NCBI RefSeq assembly: GCF_017497975.1
Contig: NZ_JAGDEL010000030.1
Span: 1 to 64,000 of the forward strand
Direction: 5' to 3'
DNA length: 64,000 nucleotides
DNA from: Metabacillus bambusae
GTDB lineage: Bacteria > Bacillota > Bacilli > Bacillales > Bacillaceae
The first letter of the stretch is position 1; each line of letters opens with the position of its first letter. Made by a program: the position numbers and the translations under genes. The notes beneath the pieces are model-generated. The model had not been told where the DNA came from. It worked only from the letters and a program-made list of their open reading frames with translations, and did not search any database. Shown piece by piece: positions 7,094-16,637 of this stretch.

Positions 7094-7519
7094 GTGGATA
7101 TGGATTTTAAAACATTTTGTAATCACTATCGTGACTTGAAAGTTAATCAAAAACCAATCGAAAACTTAATTGAAGATACTTTACCAATCATTAGTGATCT
7201 TTCGTTCTCAAATGATCATGAAGTATTTTATCCAGAGGGAATTTTTACAGATGAAAAACTTAATTTACTTTTCTTTACTAATTCTCACATTAACAGAGTT
7301 ACTATTCTTGATGACAGTTTAGAAGTTCAAACATGGGCTTATAACGAGGTAAGAAGTGTAAAATTAATTGTTCCTGATCGCTTCTATCTTAGATTGGAAA
7401 TCACTTTAAAAGATGGACAACAAATTAGTCTAGATAGCGAGAAGGATACAAATAACACTTGGTCGAGTAAATTAAAAGAAAAAATTAAAACTATATATGA
7501 ACTATATATGAAGTCTTGA
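7094..7519 (+). CDS. Hypothetical protein, possibly DUF3908-like
   Basis: 141 residues if started at GTG 7094, eight bases after AAGGGAG. The frame is open back to 6944 and overlaps the activator gene, so a longer start (ATG 6944 or 6956) is possible. 'NRVTILDDSLEVQTWAYNEVRSVKLIVP' and 'LEITLKDGQQISLDSEKDTN' suggest a beta-rich fold like DUF3908 proteins, a low-certainty guess. A terminator follows, so it ends the late-control operon. Confidence 0.5.
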   Translation: MDMDFKTFCNHYRDLKVNQKPIENLIEDTLPIISDLSFSNDHEVFYPEGIFTDEKLNLLFFTNSHINRVTILDDSLEVQTWAYNEVRSVKLIVPDRFYLRLEITLKDGQQISLDSEKDTNNTWSSKLKEKIKTIYELYMKS

Positions 7520-7533
7520 AAAAGGCTTAAACC

Positions 7534-7560
7534 AAAGCATCCTTAGTGGGTGCTTTTTTT
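7534..7560 (+). terminator. Terminator ending the late-control operon
   Basis: AAAGCATCC pairs with GGGTGCTTT around TTAGT, followed by a run of T. The next 270 bases (to 7829) hold no supported gene; an in-frame upstream extension of terS there lacks a ribosome binding site. A cos or pac site could lie here. Confidence 0.85.
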
Positions 7561-7829
7561 ATGTGGTAAATAGCTGATTTATATTAAGTTTACTTGTATA
7601 AAGCGTTTTTTTATATAGTCGCTTAAAAACTAGCAGCAACTTAATGACAAAATATATAGTTATTACAGGTTTAATTGAGATTAAAGACTCAATATCAAAA
7701 TCAGCAAAAATGTTTATAGTCATGAAACAACACCTCATATATTTATTAATTGTTTATATTTTCTCTTATCCAGTTAATTTTATACTTTCAAAACATAAAC
7801 GAAATCCGGAGGTGGCAGGTGAATGTGAT

Positions 7830-8585
7830 ATGCCGAATTGGGATGAAATAAGAAAAGAATTCGAAACATCGAAAATTACACTTGCTGCATTAGCTGAGAA
7901 ACATGATATTAAATTAGGCACGTTAAAGAGCCGGAAAAGTCGTGAAGGATGGTCAAGAGATCCCACTAAAAAGGATGCAACCAAAATAGAAAAGGTTGCA
8001 ACCCTACCAAAAGAGGATGCAACTAGAAAGAGAAGTGGCAATCCTAATCCTCAGAATCAATTTACAAAACGGAACAAGGCAGCTGAAAAGCATGGTTTCT
8101 TTTCTAAGTTCATTCCATCTGAAACATTAGAGATCATGGAAGCTATGCAAGAGAGAACAGCAGCTGATTTAATTTATGATCAGATACAGATTCAATATGC
8201 TGCTATCATTCGAGCGCAACAGATTATGTTTGTTACTGGTAAAGATGAACTGGTTAAAGAGCTTAAGAAATCTAAGTATGATGTTGTCCCTGATCCAGAT
8301 AAAAAAGGTCAGTGGAAACAAATTCCCACAGAAGAGGAATTTGAAATACAGTTTGCTTGGGATCGTCATGCTACTTTCTTAAATGCACAATCTAGAGCTA
8401 TGAGTGAGCTTAGGAGCTTAATAAAACAATTTGATGAACTTGCGCACATTGAAGACGAAAGACGACTTAAGTTGGAGCAAATGAACCTTAATATTGAGAA
8501 GGCTAAGAAAGAAGTGCAATCACTGAGTAATGGTCAAGGCAAAGAAACTCTCCGAATAGAAATTGATTATGGTGATGATTCATGA
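7830..8585 (+). CDS. terS: Terminase small subunit
   Basis: 251 residues from ATG 7830 with AGGTGA seven bases upstream. It begins MPNWDEIRKEFETSKITLAA, with a helix-turn-helix 'ALAEKHDIKLGTLKSRKSREGW' that recognises the phage packaging site, followed by a helical oligomerisation region and an acidic tail. This is the PBSX XtmA / YqaS type. The stop overlaps the start of the large subunit (ATGA), as usual for terminase pairs. Confidence 0.85.
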   Translation: MPNWDEIRKEFETSKITLAALAEKHDIKLGTLKSRKSREGWSRDPTKKDATKIEKVATLPKEDATRKRSGNPNPQNQFTKRNKAAEKHGFFSKFIPSETLEIMEAMQERTAADLIYDQIQIQYAAIIRAQQIMFVTGKDELVKELKKSKYDVVPDPDKKGQWKQIPTEEEFEIQFAWDRHATFLNAQSRAMSELRSLIKQFDELAHIEDERRLKLEQMNLNIEKAKKEVQSLSNGQGKETLRIEIDYGDDS

Positions 8586-9841
8586 CCGTTGTAAAAGTTC
8601 AGTTCAACAGGCACTTTAAAGAAGTGAATCAAACTAAGCGTCGTTACCGTGCCTTACGAGGAAGCGCTGGTTCTGGGAAATCTGTAAACATTGCTCAAGG
8701 TTTCATCTTAAAACTTAGTGATCCAAAATATAGTGGCGCTAATATGTTGTGTGTCCGAAAAGTAAATGAAACGAATAGAAATAGCACTTACGCTGAATTA
8801 ACTGGAGCAATTAACCGAATATACGGAGAACGAGCAGAAGAATTTTGGGAAATGCGTCAATCTCCTTTATCCCTGAAAAGCCGCGTTACAGGTAACGAGG
8901 TTATTTTTCGTGGTGTAAATGATGCTCGAGATAGAGAGAAACTAAAATCAATCAACTTCGCGAATGGTAAATTGGTTTGGATATGGGTGGAGGAAGCTAC
9001 AGAGTTACAAGAATCGGATATTGATATACTCGATGACCGTTTACGGGGAATTCTTCTTAATCCAAATCTTTACTACCAAATCACTTTTACATTCAACCCG
9101 GTATCTGCAACACATTGGATTAAAAGAAAGTATTTCGATATCGTAAACCCTGATGTTCTTACACATCATTCAACGTACTTACAAAATCGTTTTATTGATG
9201 ATGCTTATCACCGTAGGATGATGTTGAGGAAAGAACAGGATCCAGAAGGCTATGAAATTTACGGCCTTGGTAATTGGGGAGAAACTGGAGGACTTATTCT
9301 TAAGAACTTCATTGTTCAAGAGTTTGATACTGACTTTTCAATGTTTGATACTATGCATCATTCACAGGATTTTGGATTTAATCATGCAAACGCCATTCTT
9401 ACAGTAGGTGTGAGGGATGGTAATTTTTATATCTGTGATGAAATATATGTTCACGAAAAAGATACTAGTGAGATTATTGAAATGGCTGATAGATACGGAT
9501 TAGATAAATATCTAAGAATGTATTGTGATTCTGCTGAACCTGACCGTATTCAAATGTGGCAGAATGCTGGCTATAATGCGTCTGCAGTTGTCAAAGAACC
9601 TGGCAGTGTTCAAGCGCAAATTGATTACCTGAAACAGAGAAAAATATACATCCATCCATCCTGTGTAAATACAGCGAAAGAAATCCAGCAATGGTCATGG
9701 AAAAAGGATAAGAAAACTGGATTGTATCTAGATGAACCGGTAGAAGTGTTTGATGATGCCATGGCTGCTCTTAGATATTCAGCTGAACCATTAAGACGTC
9801 CTGAGTTGAATTATAGTAACGAACGTCCATCTGGATGGTAA
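8582..9841 (+). CDS. terL: Terminase large subunit (packaging ATPase/nuclease)
   Basis: 419 residues. Walker A GSAGSGKS at 27-34, Walker B 'VWIWVEEA' at about 132-139, and a nuclease domain with acidic residues at 'SQDFGFNH' (D263), 'MYCDSAEPD' (D316) and 'VFDDAMAALRY'. This is the Terminase_3 / PBSX XtmB family, which pumps DNA into the prohead and cuts concatemers. Full length and intact. Confidence 0.95.
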   Translation: MTVVKVQFNRHFKEVNQTKRRYRALRGSAGSGKSVNIAQGFILKLSDPKYSGANMLCVRKVNETNRNSTYAELTGAINRIYGERAEEFWEMRQSPLSLKSRVTGNEVIFRGVNDARDREKLKSINFANGKLVWIWVEEATELQESDIDILDDRLRGILLNPNLYYQITFTFNPVSATHWIKRKYFDIVNPDVLTHHSTYLQNRFIDDAYHRRMMLRKEQDPEGYEIYGLGNWGETGGLILKNFIVQEFDTDFSMFDTMHHSQDFGFNHANAILTVGVRDGNFYICDEIYVHEKDTSEIIEMADRYGLDKYLRMYCDSAEPDRIQMWQNAGYNASAVVKEPGSVQAQIDYLKQRKIYIHPSCVNTAKEIQQWSWKKDKKTGLYLDEPVEVFDDAMAALRYSAEPLRRPELNYSNERPSGW

Positions 9842-9863
9842 GTAGATAGAGTGAGGTGATATC

Positions 9864-11372
9864 ATGACAATCGTTTATTTAAAAGAGAAATTCCCACCAC
9901 CACCATTTGACGTTGAAGTAGAGCAAATGCAGTACTTTCGTGATCTTTATGAAGGAAACCATGAGAATATTTTCCCTCGAGCTCAAGAGTTAGCTAAGCA
10001 AGGGCAGATAACTAAAAGCGATTTGCGAAAATCTAGACGCAAGTATTACAAATATAATGCAGATAAATTAGCTCAAAAACATGCAGTTCATCATTACGTC
10101 ATTATCAATTTTGCTTCTGTAATTGCAGAACTACCAGCTGATTTAATTAATCGTTCATTGGGAAATGTATCTGCAGATACTGAGAATGACAAGGAACTGC
10201 TTACATTTGTCCAAAATGTCTCTTATAAATCTAAACTTAATCAAAAAATATGGTCGGCTGTTGTTCAACATCAAGTAGACGGTGGTGTAGCTTATCGTAT
10301 TAGGCGTGATGTTAAAGGTACCTGGTTTGAATGGAAGCCAGCTGATCTTTACTTTGAACATGAAGATGGACCTGGAGCAGATATTGCATGGATTGAAATC
10401 CGAGGAAAAGAAAATTATTTACGAGTTGAGCGCCAACGGATAGAAGATAATCAATTATCTATTCAACAATTAGTTTTTTCAATGTCAGAGGATTCAATAA
10501 AAGAAGAAATTGATATCAAGGATTACGCTGTACAGTTTAACCTTGCTATTCCAGATAATCAGACCTTTGAAAGTATTGGTGAGCTGATGTGTGGTTTTGT
10601 TCCTAACGACGAGACGTTATTAATCCCCCGTGGCCGTTCGGGCCTTCGTAATATCGACGTGATTCAGGAAGAAATAAACTGGACCATTACACGTGATTCG
10701 ATTGTATTTGAGATGCATGGAAAACCAAAATTAGCTATCCCTAGAGCACTTTGGGATAATGTGGCCAACAAGAATCAAAAGTATTATGGTGAACGCTTTG
10801 TTCGTAATGCTGATCTTGAGGTTGTTAGTTATGACGAGAAAAACGGTGCTGTACCAATGTACATTACGTGGGACGCCAAGACAGAACAGTCATTTAACCA
10901 CGTTAAGAGTTTAATAGATAGAATGTTAGCAATTTCTAAAACTTCCTTACAAGCAGCTGGTATGGATAATGATACTGGTGGGCGTTCAGCAATTGCTATT
11001 TTATATGAGTGGATTCAATCAGTTATCAAGTCTGAAGCCATTAGGGATAAGTTTGATATAGCAATTAAAGATGCATTACGAAAGTGCATCATACTTGAAA
11101 ATGCTTTAGGTGGTACTAATTATTCAGCTTCTGACCCAGTAATTGAGTGGCAAGATATGTTACCAAAAGCAGAAAGTGAAGTTGCTGATGAAGAAATTAA
11201 GAAGTATTCAGAAGGCGTGCAGTCACTTGAAACCACTGTTCGTAATCTTCACCCTTCATGGTCTGAGAAAGCAATAGCAGCTGAGGTTGAAAAGATTCAA
11301 GAGGAGCAAGCAACTGACAGCTTTTCTCCAACATTTACTCAACCACCTAAAGCTAATGTCGGTGAGTCATAA
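9864..11372 (+). CDS. Portal protein (SPP1 gp6-like)
   Basis: 502 residues from ATG 9864 behind GAGGTGA. Portal features: 'HHYVIINFASVIAELPADLI' in the wing, 'GLRNIDVIQEEINWTITRDS', 'GRSAIAILYEW' in the stem region, and an acidic C-terminus. Forms the dodecameric ring for DNA entry. Its TAA overlaps the ATG of the minor capsid gene by one base. Confidence 0.9.
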   Translation: MTIVYLKEKFPPPPFDVEVEQMQYFRDLYEGNHENIFPRAQELAKQGQITKSDLRKSRRKYYKYNADKLAQKHAVHHYVIINFASVIAELPADLINRSLGNVSADTENDKELLTFVQNVSYKSKLNQKIWSAVVQHQVDGGVAYRIRRDVKGTWFEWKPADLYFEHEDGPGADIAWIEIRGKENYLRVERQRIEDNQLSIQQLVFSMSEDSIKEEIDIKDYAVQFNLAIPDNQTFESIGELMCGFVPNDETLLIPRGRSGLRNIDVIQEEINWTITRDSIVFEMHGKPKLAIPRALWDNVANKNQKYYGERFVRNADLEVVSYDEKNGAVPMYITWDAKTEQSFNHVKSLIDRMLAISKTSLQAAGMDNDTGGRSAIAILYEWIQSVIKSEAIRDKFDIAIKDALRKCIILENALGGTNYSASDPVIEWQDMLPKAESEVADEEIKKYSEGVQSLETTVRNLHPSWSEKAIAAEVEKIQEEQATDSFSPTFTQPPKANVGES

Positions 11373-12415
11373 TGACAAAGACAGAGAAACTTATTCAGAT
11401 GTATACCAAAGCTAATGAGGATCTCTTATCGCAAATTCGCCAGTTAGAAAATGGTATTGCTAAACGTCGCGTACAGCAAATCTTATACCATGTACAGGAA
11501 ATTTTAATGAAGCTTCAAGAAGAAAGTTCTAGTCTTTCTAATGAAATTGTAACTGAATCATATGAAGAGGGTTCAAACGAAGTTATTAATCAACTAATTG
11601 AACAAGGAATTACAGAGGTTGAATCTTCTTTGAAATCAGCAATACATGAACATGCAGTCCAAGAGATTGTTAACGAGACTTTTTACCGTATTCTTGAAGC
11701 GACTGATTACATGTCAACAGATGTTAAAGAGCGCATTGAGGAAGTTGTACAGATAGCAAATGAGAAGTCATTGTTGCAGGGTATATCACGTAGACAGGCA
11801 ACTAAAGATGCTATAGCTGACCTAGCTAAACAAGGGATAACCGGAATGGTTTACAAAAACGGTGCTGTTATGCCTGCTGAAGCTTATATGGCTAACGTAA
11901 TTCAGTATAATCAACGAAAAGCACATGTAGATGGTTCAATTAATCGGATGATTGAGAACGATCAAGATCTTGTTTATGTGAATTTAGTGGGGATCACCTG
12001 TGAAATGTGTGCTAAGTATCAAGGTAGAGTTTACAGTATTAGTGGCAAAGACAAACGATTCCCAGCACTTACTGTAAGACCTCCTTACCATGGGCATTGT
12101 GTTCACAGTACTTCTGCTTGGGTAGAAGAATATCAGGATGAAGAAGATATTGAGGATGCCTTAAAGGATTCTAATCGAACTTTCACCGACAATCGAACAG
12201 AAAAGAACATTCAGAAGTATGAAGAAATTCAGCGTGATAAATCGAAGAGGAATGAGACTCGTAAACAGTGGATTCGTTATAAGGCTAGAATGCCCCATTT
12301 ACCCGATTTAAGGACCTTTGCTAGTCATAAGGCTAGGAAAACTAAAAAGTACCGAGAATGGCTTGTTGACTTCCGTATAATAGGTGGAGAGGTAAAGAAA
12401 AGAGGATCCGTATAA
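11372..12415 (+). CDS. Minor capsid / head morphogenesis protein
   Basis: 347 residues. Helical first 200 residues, then 'VNLVGITCEMCAKYQGRVYSISG' and 'RPPYHGHCVHSTSAW', the Cys/His pattern of phage minor capsid protein 2 and Mu gpF-type proteins. Usually a few copies are packed near the portal. Overlaps the portal stop by one base. Confidence 0.85.
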   Translation: MTKTEKLIQMYTKANEDLLSQIRQLENGIAKRRVQQILYHVQEILMKLQEESSSLSNEIVTESYEEGSNEVINQLIEQGITEVESSLKSAIHEHAVQEIVNETFYRILEATDYMSTDVKERIEEVVQIANEKSLLQGISRRQATKDAIADLAKQGITGMVYKNGAVMPAEAYMANVIQYNQRKAHVDGSINRMIENDQDLVYVNLVGITCEMCAKYQGRVYSISGKDKRFPALTVRPPYHGHCVHSTSAWVEEYQDEEDIEDALKDSNRTFTDNRTEKNIQKYEEIQRDKSKRNETRKQWIRYKARMPHLPDLRTFASHKARKTKKYREWLVDFRIIGGEVKKRGSV

Positions 12416-12424
12416 GGATACTCT

Positions 12425-12760
12425 TCAATAATCGGCTGGTATATGATAAAAATCCAAAATATATTTTTCTTTGTTATTTCTCAGGTAAGCATTATATTTC
12501 CCCTTATCTGAAAGCTTACGTAAGCATCTCTGCATATCAATACTTGAGGTAGGCCTCGATACAATTGCATCAAATGCGATTTCTTTAAAGTCAGATATGT
12601 CGATCTGAATTTCGTGATTCTGATCAGTGAAAATTAAAAGTGAATTTTCACTGATATCGTACAAATCAACTGCGACATTTTTTAGTGTTACAGAATTAGT
12701 GCCAATGTTACATCTTTTTTGTGTGTTTTTTAAGTGTTCCAATAAAGTTACTATAGGCAA
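12425..12760 (-). CDS. Minus-strand moron gene in the head cluster
   Basis: 111 residues, TTG start at 12760 with AAAGGAGAG seven bases upstream. No recognised domain; the sequence (LKNVAVDLYDISENSLLIFTDQNHEIQIDISDF...) looks alpha/beta. It is the only minus-strand gene in the 20-kb structural operon and is followed on the plus strand by a strong terminator, the typical arrangement of an independently expressed moron. Could be a prophage-expressed immunity or host-fitness gene; function unknown. Confidence 0.65.
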   Translation of the reverse strand: MPIVTLLEHLKNTQKRCNIGTNSVTLKNVAVDLYDISENSLLIFTDQNHEIQIDISDFKEIAFDAIVSRPTSSIDMQRCLRKLSDKGKYNAYLRNNKEKYILDFYHIPADY

Positions 12761-12826
12761 TATTCATCTCTCCTTTAATTTTTAATAATATATATGCCAA
12801 GCTTTGAGGTGTAATGATTAACAATT

Positions 12827-12868
12827 AACCTATAGCACTCAATTTTGAGTGTTATAGGTTGTCTTTTT
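12827..12868 (+). terminator. Strong terminator before the scaffold gene
   Basis: AACCTATAGCACTCA and TGAGTGTTATAGGTT form a long stem with one bulge pair, followed by GTCTTTTT. It would stop rightward transcription between the minor capsid and scaffold genes. Confidence 0.85.
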
Positions 12869-12936
12869 ACTCATTGTAGACACGATAAAGAACAAGAGGA
12901 ACTAGCCAACTAAGGCTTAAAACTAGGAGGTTAATT

Positions 12937-13662
12937 ATGAAGTATTTAAAAGCTTTATTTATGTTTATATGGTTACTCTTTACCAAGGAAAAAGAGGTTA
13001 AACAAACACCGACCTTATTACCTTTAAATCTACAATTCTTCTCAGAAGGTGGAGACGGAGGAGAAGGTGGTGAAGGTGCTGGATCAGGTGAAGATGAACC
13101 ATTTGCTACATTTAAATCTAAAGAAGATCTAAACAAACGCCTTGGTCGTGCGGAAAAGAAAGGTCAAAAAGAACTAGCGACACAGCTAGGTTATGATTCT
13201 GTTGAGGAAATGCTTGCTTCCCTAAATCCAGATAATGATAAGGATAAAGACAAAAAGGAAAAAGATAAGGACAAGAAAGATGATCCTATCGATGTTGATG
13301 CTTTACTAGAATCAAAATTGAGAGAAGAACGTGATAAGACGTTTAAAAGATTAGTAAATTCCGAGGTTAAGTTACTTGCGAATGAACTCGGGTTCGCTGA
13401 TTGGGAAGATGCTTTAGCTCTCTCTGATCTAACAGAAGTAAAAGAGGATGATAAAGGTAATATTGTTGGCGTAAAAGAGGCTCTTGAAGCATTAGCAAAG
13501 AAAAAACCTCACCTTTTGAAACAAACTACAAATGGGGCTTTTGGTGTTACTGTACCTAATAATGGCGGTGCTGGAGGTTCTCAAAAGGATCTTGAAGATA
13601 TTAAAAAACTTGCTGCTAGTCGTGGTAGTAAACAAACGTCCGCGAATAATCCGTGGGCATAA
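12937..13662 (+). CDS. Capsid scaffold protein
   Basis: 241 residues from ATG 12937 behind AGGAGGT. N-terminal hydrophobic stretch, then the 'LLPLNLQFFSEGG' string seen in many phage scaffolds, a Gly/Glu-rich linker, a highly charged KDKDKK coiled region and a C-terminal helical part. Position between minor capsid and major capsid genes fits DUF4355-type scaffolds, which leave the prohead during maturation. The membrane-like N-terminus is longer than usual. Confidence 0.8.
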   Translation: MKYLKALFMFIWLLFTKEKEVKQTPTLLPLNLQFFSEGGDGGEGGEGAGSGEDEPFATFKSKEDLNKRLGRAEKKGQKELATQLGYDSVEEMLASLNPDNDKDKDKKEKDKDKKDDPIDVDALLESKLREERDKTFKRLVNSEVKLLANELGFADWEDALALSDLTEVKEDDKGNIVGVKEALEALAKKKPHLLKQTTNGAFGVTVPNNGGAGGSQKDLEDIKKLAASRGSKQTSANNPWA

Positions 13663-13683
13663 TTTTAAAAGGAGGAATAATTT

Positions 13684-14055
13684 ATGCGTTTACAAACAAT
13701 TACAAAGTTTGAAACACAAGACGAATATGAAATCTTAGCAAGCTATGAAGTAATTCGTGAAGTAGTTAATGGAATTACTATAGATTCATCTGCAGTTACT
13801 GCAGCAGATGGCAAAAAGATTGTAAAAAAAGGACAGCCAATGTCAAAAATGGCAAGTGGAAAGTATGTTCCTTATAATGCTACAGGTGCTGATGGAAGTG
13901 AAAATCCTTCAGTGATTCTTAAGCATACTTACGATGTAACTGATGGAGATCACATTGCTGGGGGTTATGAAATGGCAAAAGTTATTACAGAACGTATTCC
14001 AGTAACTGTAGATGCAACGTTAAAAGGTAAAATGCCTAATATCACATTTGCTTAA
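13684..14055 (+). CDS. Head decoration protein
   Basis: 123 residues behind AAAGGAGGAAT. 'IVKKGQPMSKMASGKYVPYNATGADGSENPSVILKHTYDV' is the beta-tulip pattern of lambda gpD-type capsid decoration proteins. It lies directly upstream of the major capsid gene. Confidence 0.75.
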   Translation: MRLQTITKFETQDEYEILASYEVIREVVNGITIDSSAVTAADGKKIVKKGQPMSKMASGKYVPYNATGADGSENPSVILKHTYDVTDGDHIAGGYEMAKVITERIPVTVDATLKGKMPNITFA

Positions 14056-14088
14056 ACCATTTTGTTTAATTCAGCAGGATGGTTTTTT
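14055..14088 (+). terminator. Hairpin before the major capsid gene
   Basis: AAACCAT pairs with ATGGTTT across an 18-base loop and is followed by TTTTATTTT. Partial termination would tune decoration to capsid expression. Confidence 0.5.
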
Positions 14089-14119
14089 ATTTTAACTCAA
14101 AATTGAAAGGATGATCTAA

Positions 14120-15190
14120 ATGCCTCCAGAATTAGTGTCTTTAGAACAAGCATTATCGGGTCAAGAATTAATTGTTTATTCACGTAATCTAGCAACACCT
14201 ACTAACTACTTACATGATCTACTATTTCCAGCACGTGAAACATCTGAATTAACTGTTGATGTTGTTCGTGAAGGTTCTCGACTTCCTGTAATGGCGCAAA
14301 TTGCTGAACTAGGAACACAAGTTGAGTATGGCAGCCGTGAAAGTATGACAGGTAAACGTATTGAAATACCTAAAATTCAACGTGGTCGAGCAATGGAAGA
14401 GAAATTAGTTCGTTTATTACTTCAAGGAAACCTAAGAAGTAATGAATTTGCTGAACTTCGACGCACTCAATTAAATGACGCAGATTATGCAGTTGATGCC
14501 ATTAAAGCTCGTAAAGAATGGATTGCAATGCAGTCCATTTCTACAGGAGGCATCACCTATTCCGAGGGTGGTGTTCAGATTTCTGTAGATTTTGGTTACA
14601 CAAATGACCAGAAGCCTGTTCTTTCTGGAACGGACCTTTGGAGCGATACAGCAAACTCTAATCCAATTGAAGATATTCAAGGTTGGGTAAATACAATGGG
14701 CGATAAAGGTATTACCTTACCTCGTGCATTAGCATCTCGTCAGGTTATTAATTACTTGTTGCAGAATAAAAATGTACGTATTGCTTATCACGGTGATCCA
14801 TCAGGCTCAGCTAACCCACCTCAGTTAACAAAGGCCCAGTTGGATAGCTTATTCGAATCATTGGGTTTACCTAAAATTGTGGCATATGATACTCAAGCTC
14901 GTGTAGAGAATCGTGCATTAGTAGTTGGAAAGGTTTCATTCTCAAACGTTCGTATGGCTCCTCAAAATCGTTTTGTTATGCTTCCAGAAGGTCCATTGGG
15001 TCATTACTTATGGGCTGAATCTACTGAAGAAATGTTGGCGGATATTCAAGTTGAGAAAACGGATAGCAATGGAATTTATGTTTTCCGTAAAGTAAATGAG
15101 CATCCGATTCGTGTTGAAACAATTGGTGTAAATTTAGCCTTCCCTAGCTTCGGTTATAACGATTCAGTTGTATCTGCTACAGTAATTTAA
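14120..15190 (+). CDS. Major capsid protein (HK97 fold, phage capsid E family)
   Basis: 356 residues from ATG 14120 behind GAAAGGATG. 'LLFPARETSELTVDVVREGSRLPVMA' at the start and 'VRIAYHGDPSG ... LGLPKIVAYDTQARVE ... VMLPEGPLGHYLWAESTEE' follow the family E major capsid pattern. Followed by a 57-base gap and the connector genes. Confidence 0.9.
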   Translation: MPPELVSLEQALSGQELIVYSRNLATPTNYLHDLLFPARETSELTVDVVREGSRLPVMAQIAELGTQVEYGSRESMTGKRIEIPKIQRGRAMEEKLVRLLLQGNLRSNEFAELRRTQLNDADYAVDAIKARKEWIAMQSISTGGITYSEGGVQISVDFGYTNDQKPVLSGTDLWSDTANSNPIEDIQGWVNTMGDKGITLPRALASRQVINYLLQNKNVRIAYHGDPSGSANPPQLTKAQLDSLFESLGLPKIVAYDTQARVENRALVVGKVSFSNVRMAPQNRFVMLPEGPLGHYLWAESTEEMLADIQVEKTDSNGIYVFRKVNEHPIRVETIGVNLAFPSFGYNDSVVSATVI

Positions 15191-15247
15191 TTGTATGGGT
15201 GTCAGTTTTACTGATGCCCTTTAGATTTTTATGAAAGGGTGAAAGTT

Positions 15248-15502
15248 ATGGATTTAGTGGCACTTGGTAATGTGAAACACAATGGCAAATGGTTTAATTC
15301 AGGAGATTCAATGAAAAAGGTAAAGAAAGAAGATGGAGAGCGTCTGGTCGATATGGGTGTAGCTAAAATTGATGAAGTATCTGAAAAGCTAAAGGTTGAA
15401 GAGGAAGCAGCTAAAAAGAAAGCTGAGGAACAAGCCAAAAAAGACGCAGAAGCAAAGGCGAAAGCCGATGCTGTAGCAAATAGTGAAAATGAGAAGAAGT
15501 AG
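15248..15502 (+). CDS. Small head-associated protein (YqbF-like N-terminus)
   Basis: 84 residues from ATG 15248 (AAAGGGTGA upstream; the in-frame GTG at 15239 lies within that site). A short beta domain ('VALGNVKHNGKWFNSGDSMKKVKKEDGERLVDMGVAKI') precedes a long Ala/Lys/Glu coiled tail. It resembles the small protein that follows the capsid gene in skin/PBSX-type phages (YqbF, DUF7210). Role unknown. Confidence 0.6.
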   Translation: MDLVALGNVKHNGKWFNSGDSMKKVKKEDGERLVDMGVAKIDEVSEKLKVEEEAAKKKAEEQAKKDAEAKAKADAVANSENEKK

Positions 15503-15512
15503 GTGGCGATAA

Positions 15513-15878
15513 ATGCCTACAATTGAAACCATTGACTTATGGATACAATCAAATGTTCTTGATACAAAAGCCTGGGATGAATCGACAAAGCAAAGTATTG
15601 CAGTTACACAGGCTTCACGTAATATTAATCGTTGGTATCCTGATATTGAATTAACAGATGAAATTGTTTCCTATCAAGTAATATGGGAACTTCAAGCTCT
15701 TGACCCTGTCTTAAAATATCAGAAGCAAGGATTAAAGCATATCAGCGAATCTGGGGAACGTATTGAATACAATATCAGGGATGTTGTGGCTCCTGAAGTA
15801 CGAGAGATTTTAGGTTCACCTCTATTCGAACAGGATGAGGAAGTAGCATTTGTACTTGAAGGTGGTACTTTACTATGA
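15513..15878 (+). CDS. Head-tail adaptor protein (YqbG-like)
   Basis: 121 residues. Helical, with 'ASRNINRWYPDIELTDEIVSYQVIWELQALDPVLKYQ', the pattern of gp6/gp15-like head-tail connectors (YqbG in skin). It forms the ring under the portal. The stop overlaps the next start. Confidence 0.7.
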   Translation: MPTIETIDLWIQSNVLDTKAWDESTKQSIAVTQASRNINRWYPDIELTDEIVSYQVIWELQALDPVLKYQKQGLKHISESGERIEYNIRDVVAPEVREILGSPLFEQDEEVAFVLEGGTLL

Positions 15879-16192
15879 GCCTCTTTGGGTACCCTGCGGA
15901 CATCGTTCACAATGTAGCTATTCTCGATACTTGGAATCGTATTACTGGTTACAATCCTGTCGCGAAGAAAGCTAAAGTGGTTGAGGAACAAAAGCTAATT
16001 CGTAATGCTGAGGGTGAAGAGGTTCATTCAATTGCAGAAGTCCATCTCGAAGGAAGTCATTCCATTAGTACTAACGATTACTTTTTGTATACAAATGTAC
16101 TAGGTCAGGAAGTAAGATACACTGTCCGTCACATAGAAATAAAAAAAACGATGGGTACTGATGATGTAAAGAAAGTGATTATCTATGGCTAA
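15875..16192 (+). CDS. Head-tail stopper / joining protein (YqbH-like)
   Basis: 105 residues, ATGA overlap with the adaptor gene. Compact beta protein ('AEVHLEGSHSISTNDYFLYTNVLGQEVRYTVRHIEIKKTMG'). Position two after the capsid gene, between adaptor and gp10-like genes, is that of the stopper that closes the portal channel (YqbH, SPP1 gp16-like). Confidence 0.65.
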   Translation: MSLFGYPADIVHNVAILDTWNRITGYNPVAKKAKVVEEQKLIRNAEGEEVHSIAEVHLEGSHSISTNDYFLYTNVLGQEVRYTVRHIEIKKTMGTDDVKKVIIYG

Positions 16193-16628
16193 TCGTGAGG
16201 TTTTTTCCGTTGAAGGTATCGGAGCAATGATATCTGAATTAGACAAGATTGAACGAGAAGTAGATCAAAAAATTGATAGAGTTTTAATCAAATTAGCTCA
16301 AAAGGTAATAACCGATGCAAAAAAACTCGCGCCCTTAGATTCAGGAGATTTAGAGGCAGCCTTAATTGTTGGTGAAGTGCGAAATATGTTAAAAAGCAAA
16401 TTCATTGACTTTGGTACTAGTCCTGAAGTAGATGACTATGCAATGGTTCAGCATGAAGGATTCAGAAAAACAAAGACCGGTAAAGTAGTTTATATGTCCC
16501 CTGGTCCTAAAACTGATAGTAAAGGTGCGTATAAAGGCTATATGCCTGGTAAGAAATATTTAGAAAATGCCATAAAAATAAATGAGAAGTTGATCATTGA
16601 AGAACTGACAGCTGCTCTTAGATTTTAG
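16185..16628 (+). CDS. HK97 gp10-like tail completion protein (YqbI-like)
   Basis: 147 residues overlapping the stopper gene by 8 bases. 'VITDAKKLAPLDSGDLEAAL' and 'DYAMVQHEGFRKTKTGKVVYMSPGPK ... GKKYLENAIK' are the conserved elements of the HK97 gp10 family. Confidence 0.85.
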   Translation: MANREVFSVEGIGAMISELDKIEREVDQKIDRVLIKLAQKVITDAKKLAPLDSGDLEAALIVGEVRNMLKSKFIDFGTSPEVDDYAMVQHEGFRKTKTGKVVYMSPGPKTDSKGAYKGYMPGKKYLENAIKINEKLIIEELTAALRF

Positions 16629-16637
16629 GTGATCGAA

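Noticed and set aside
7644-7829. N-terminal extension of terS
   Set aside because: Hydrophobic, unlike terminase, and lies before the clear ribosome binding site of ATG 7830.
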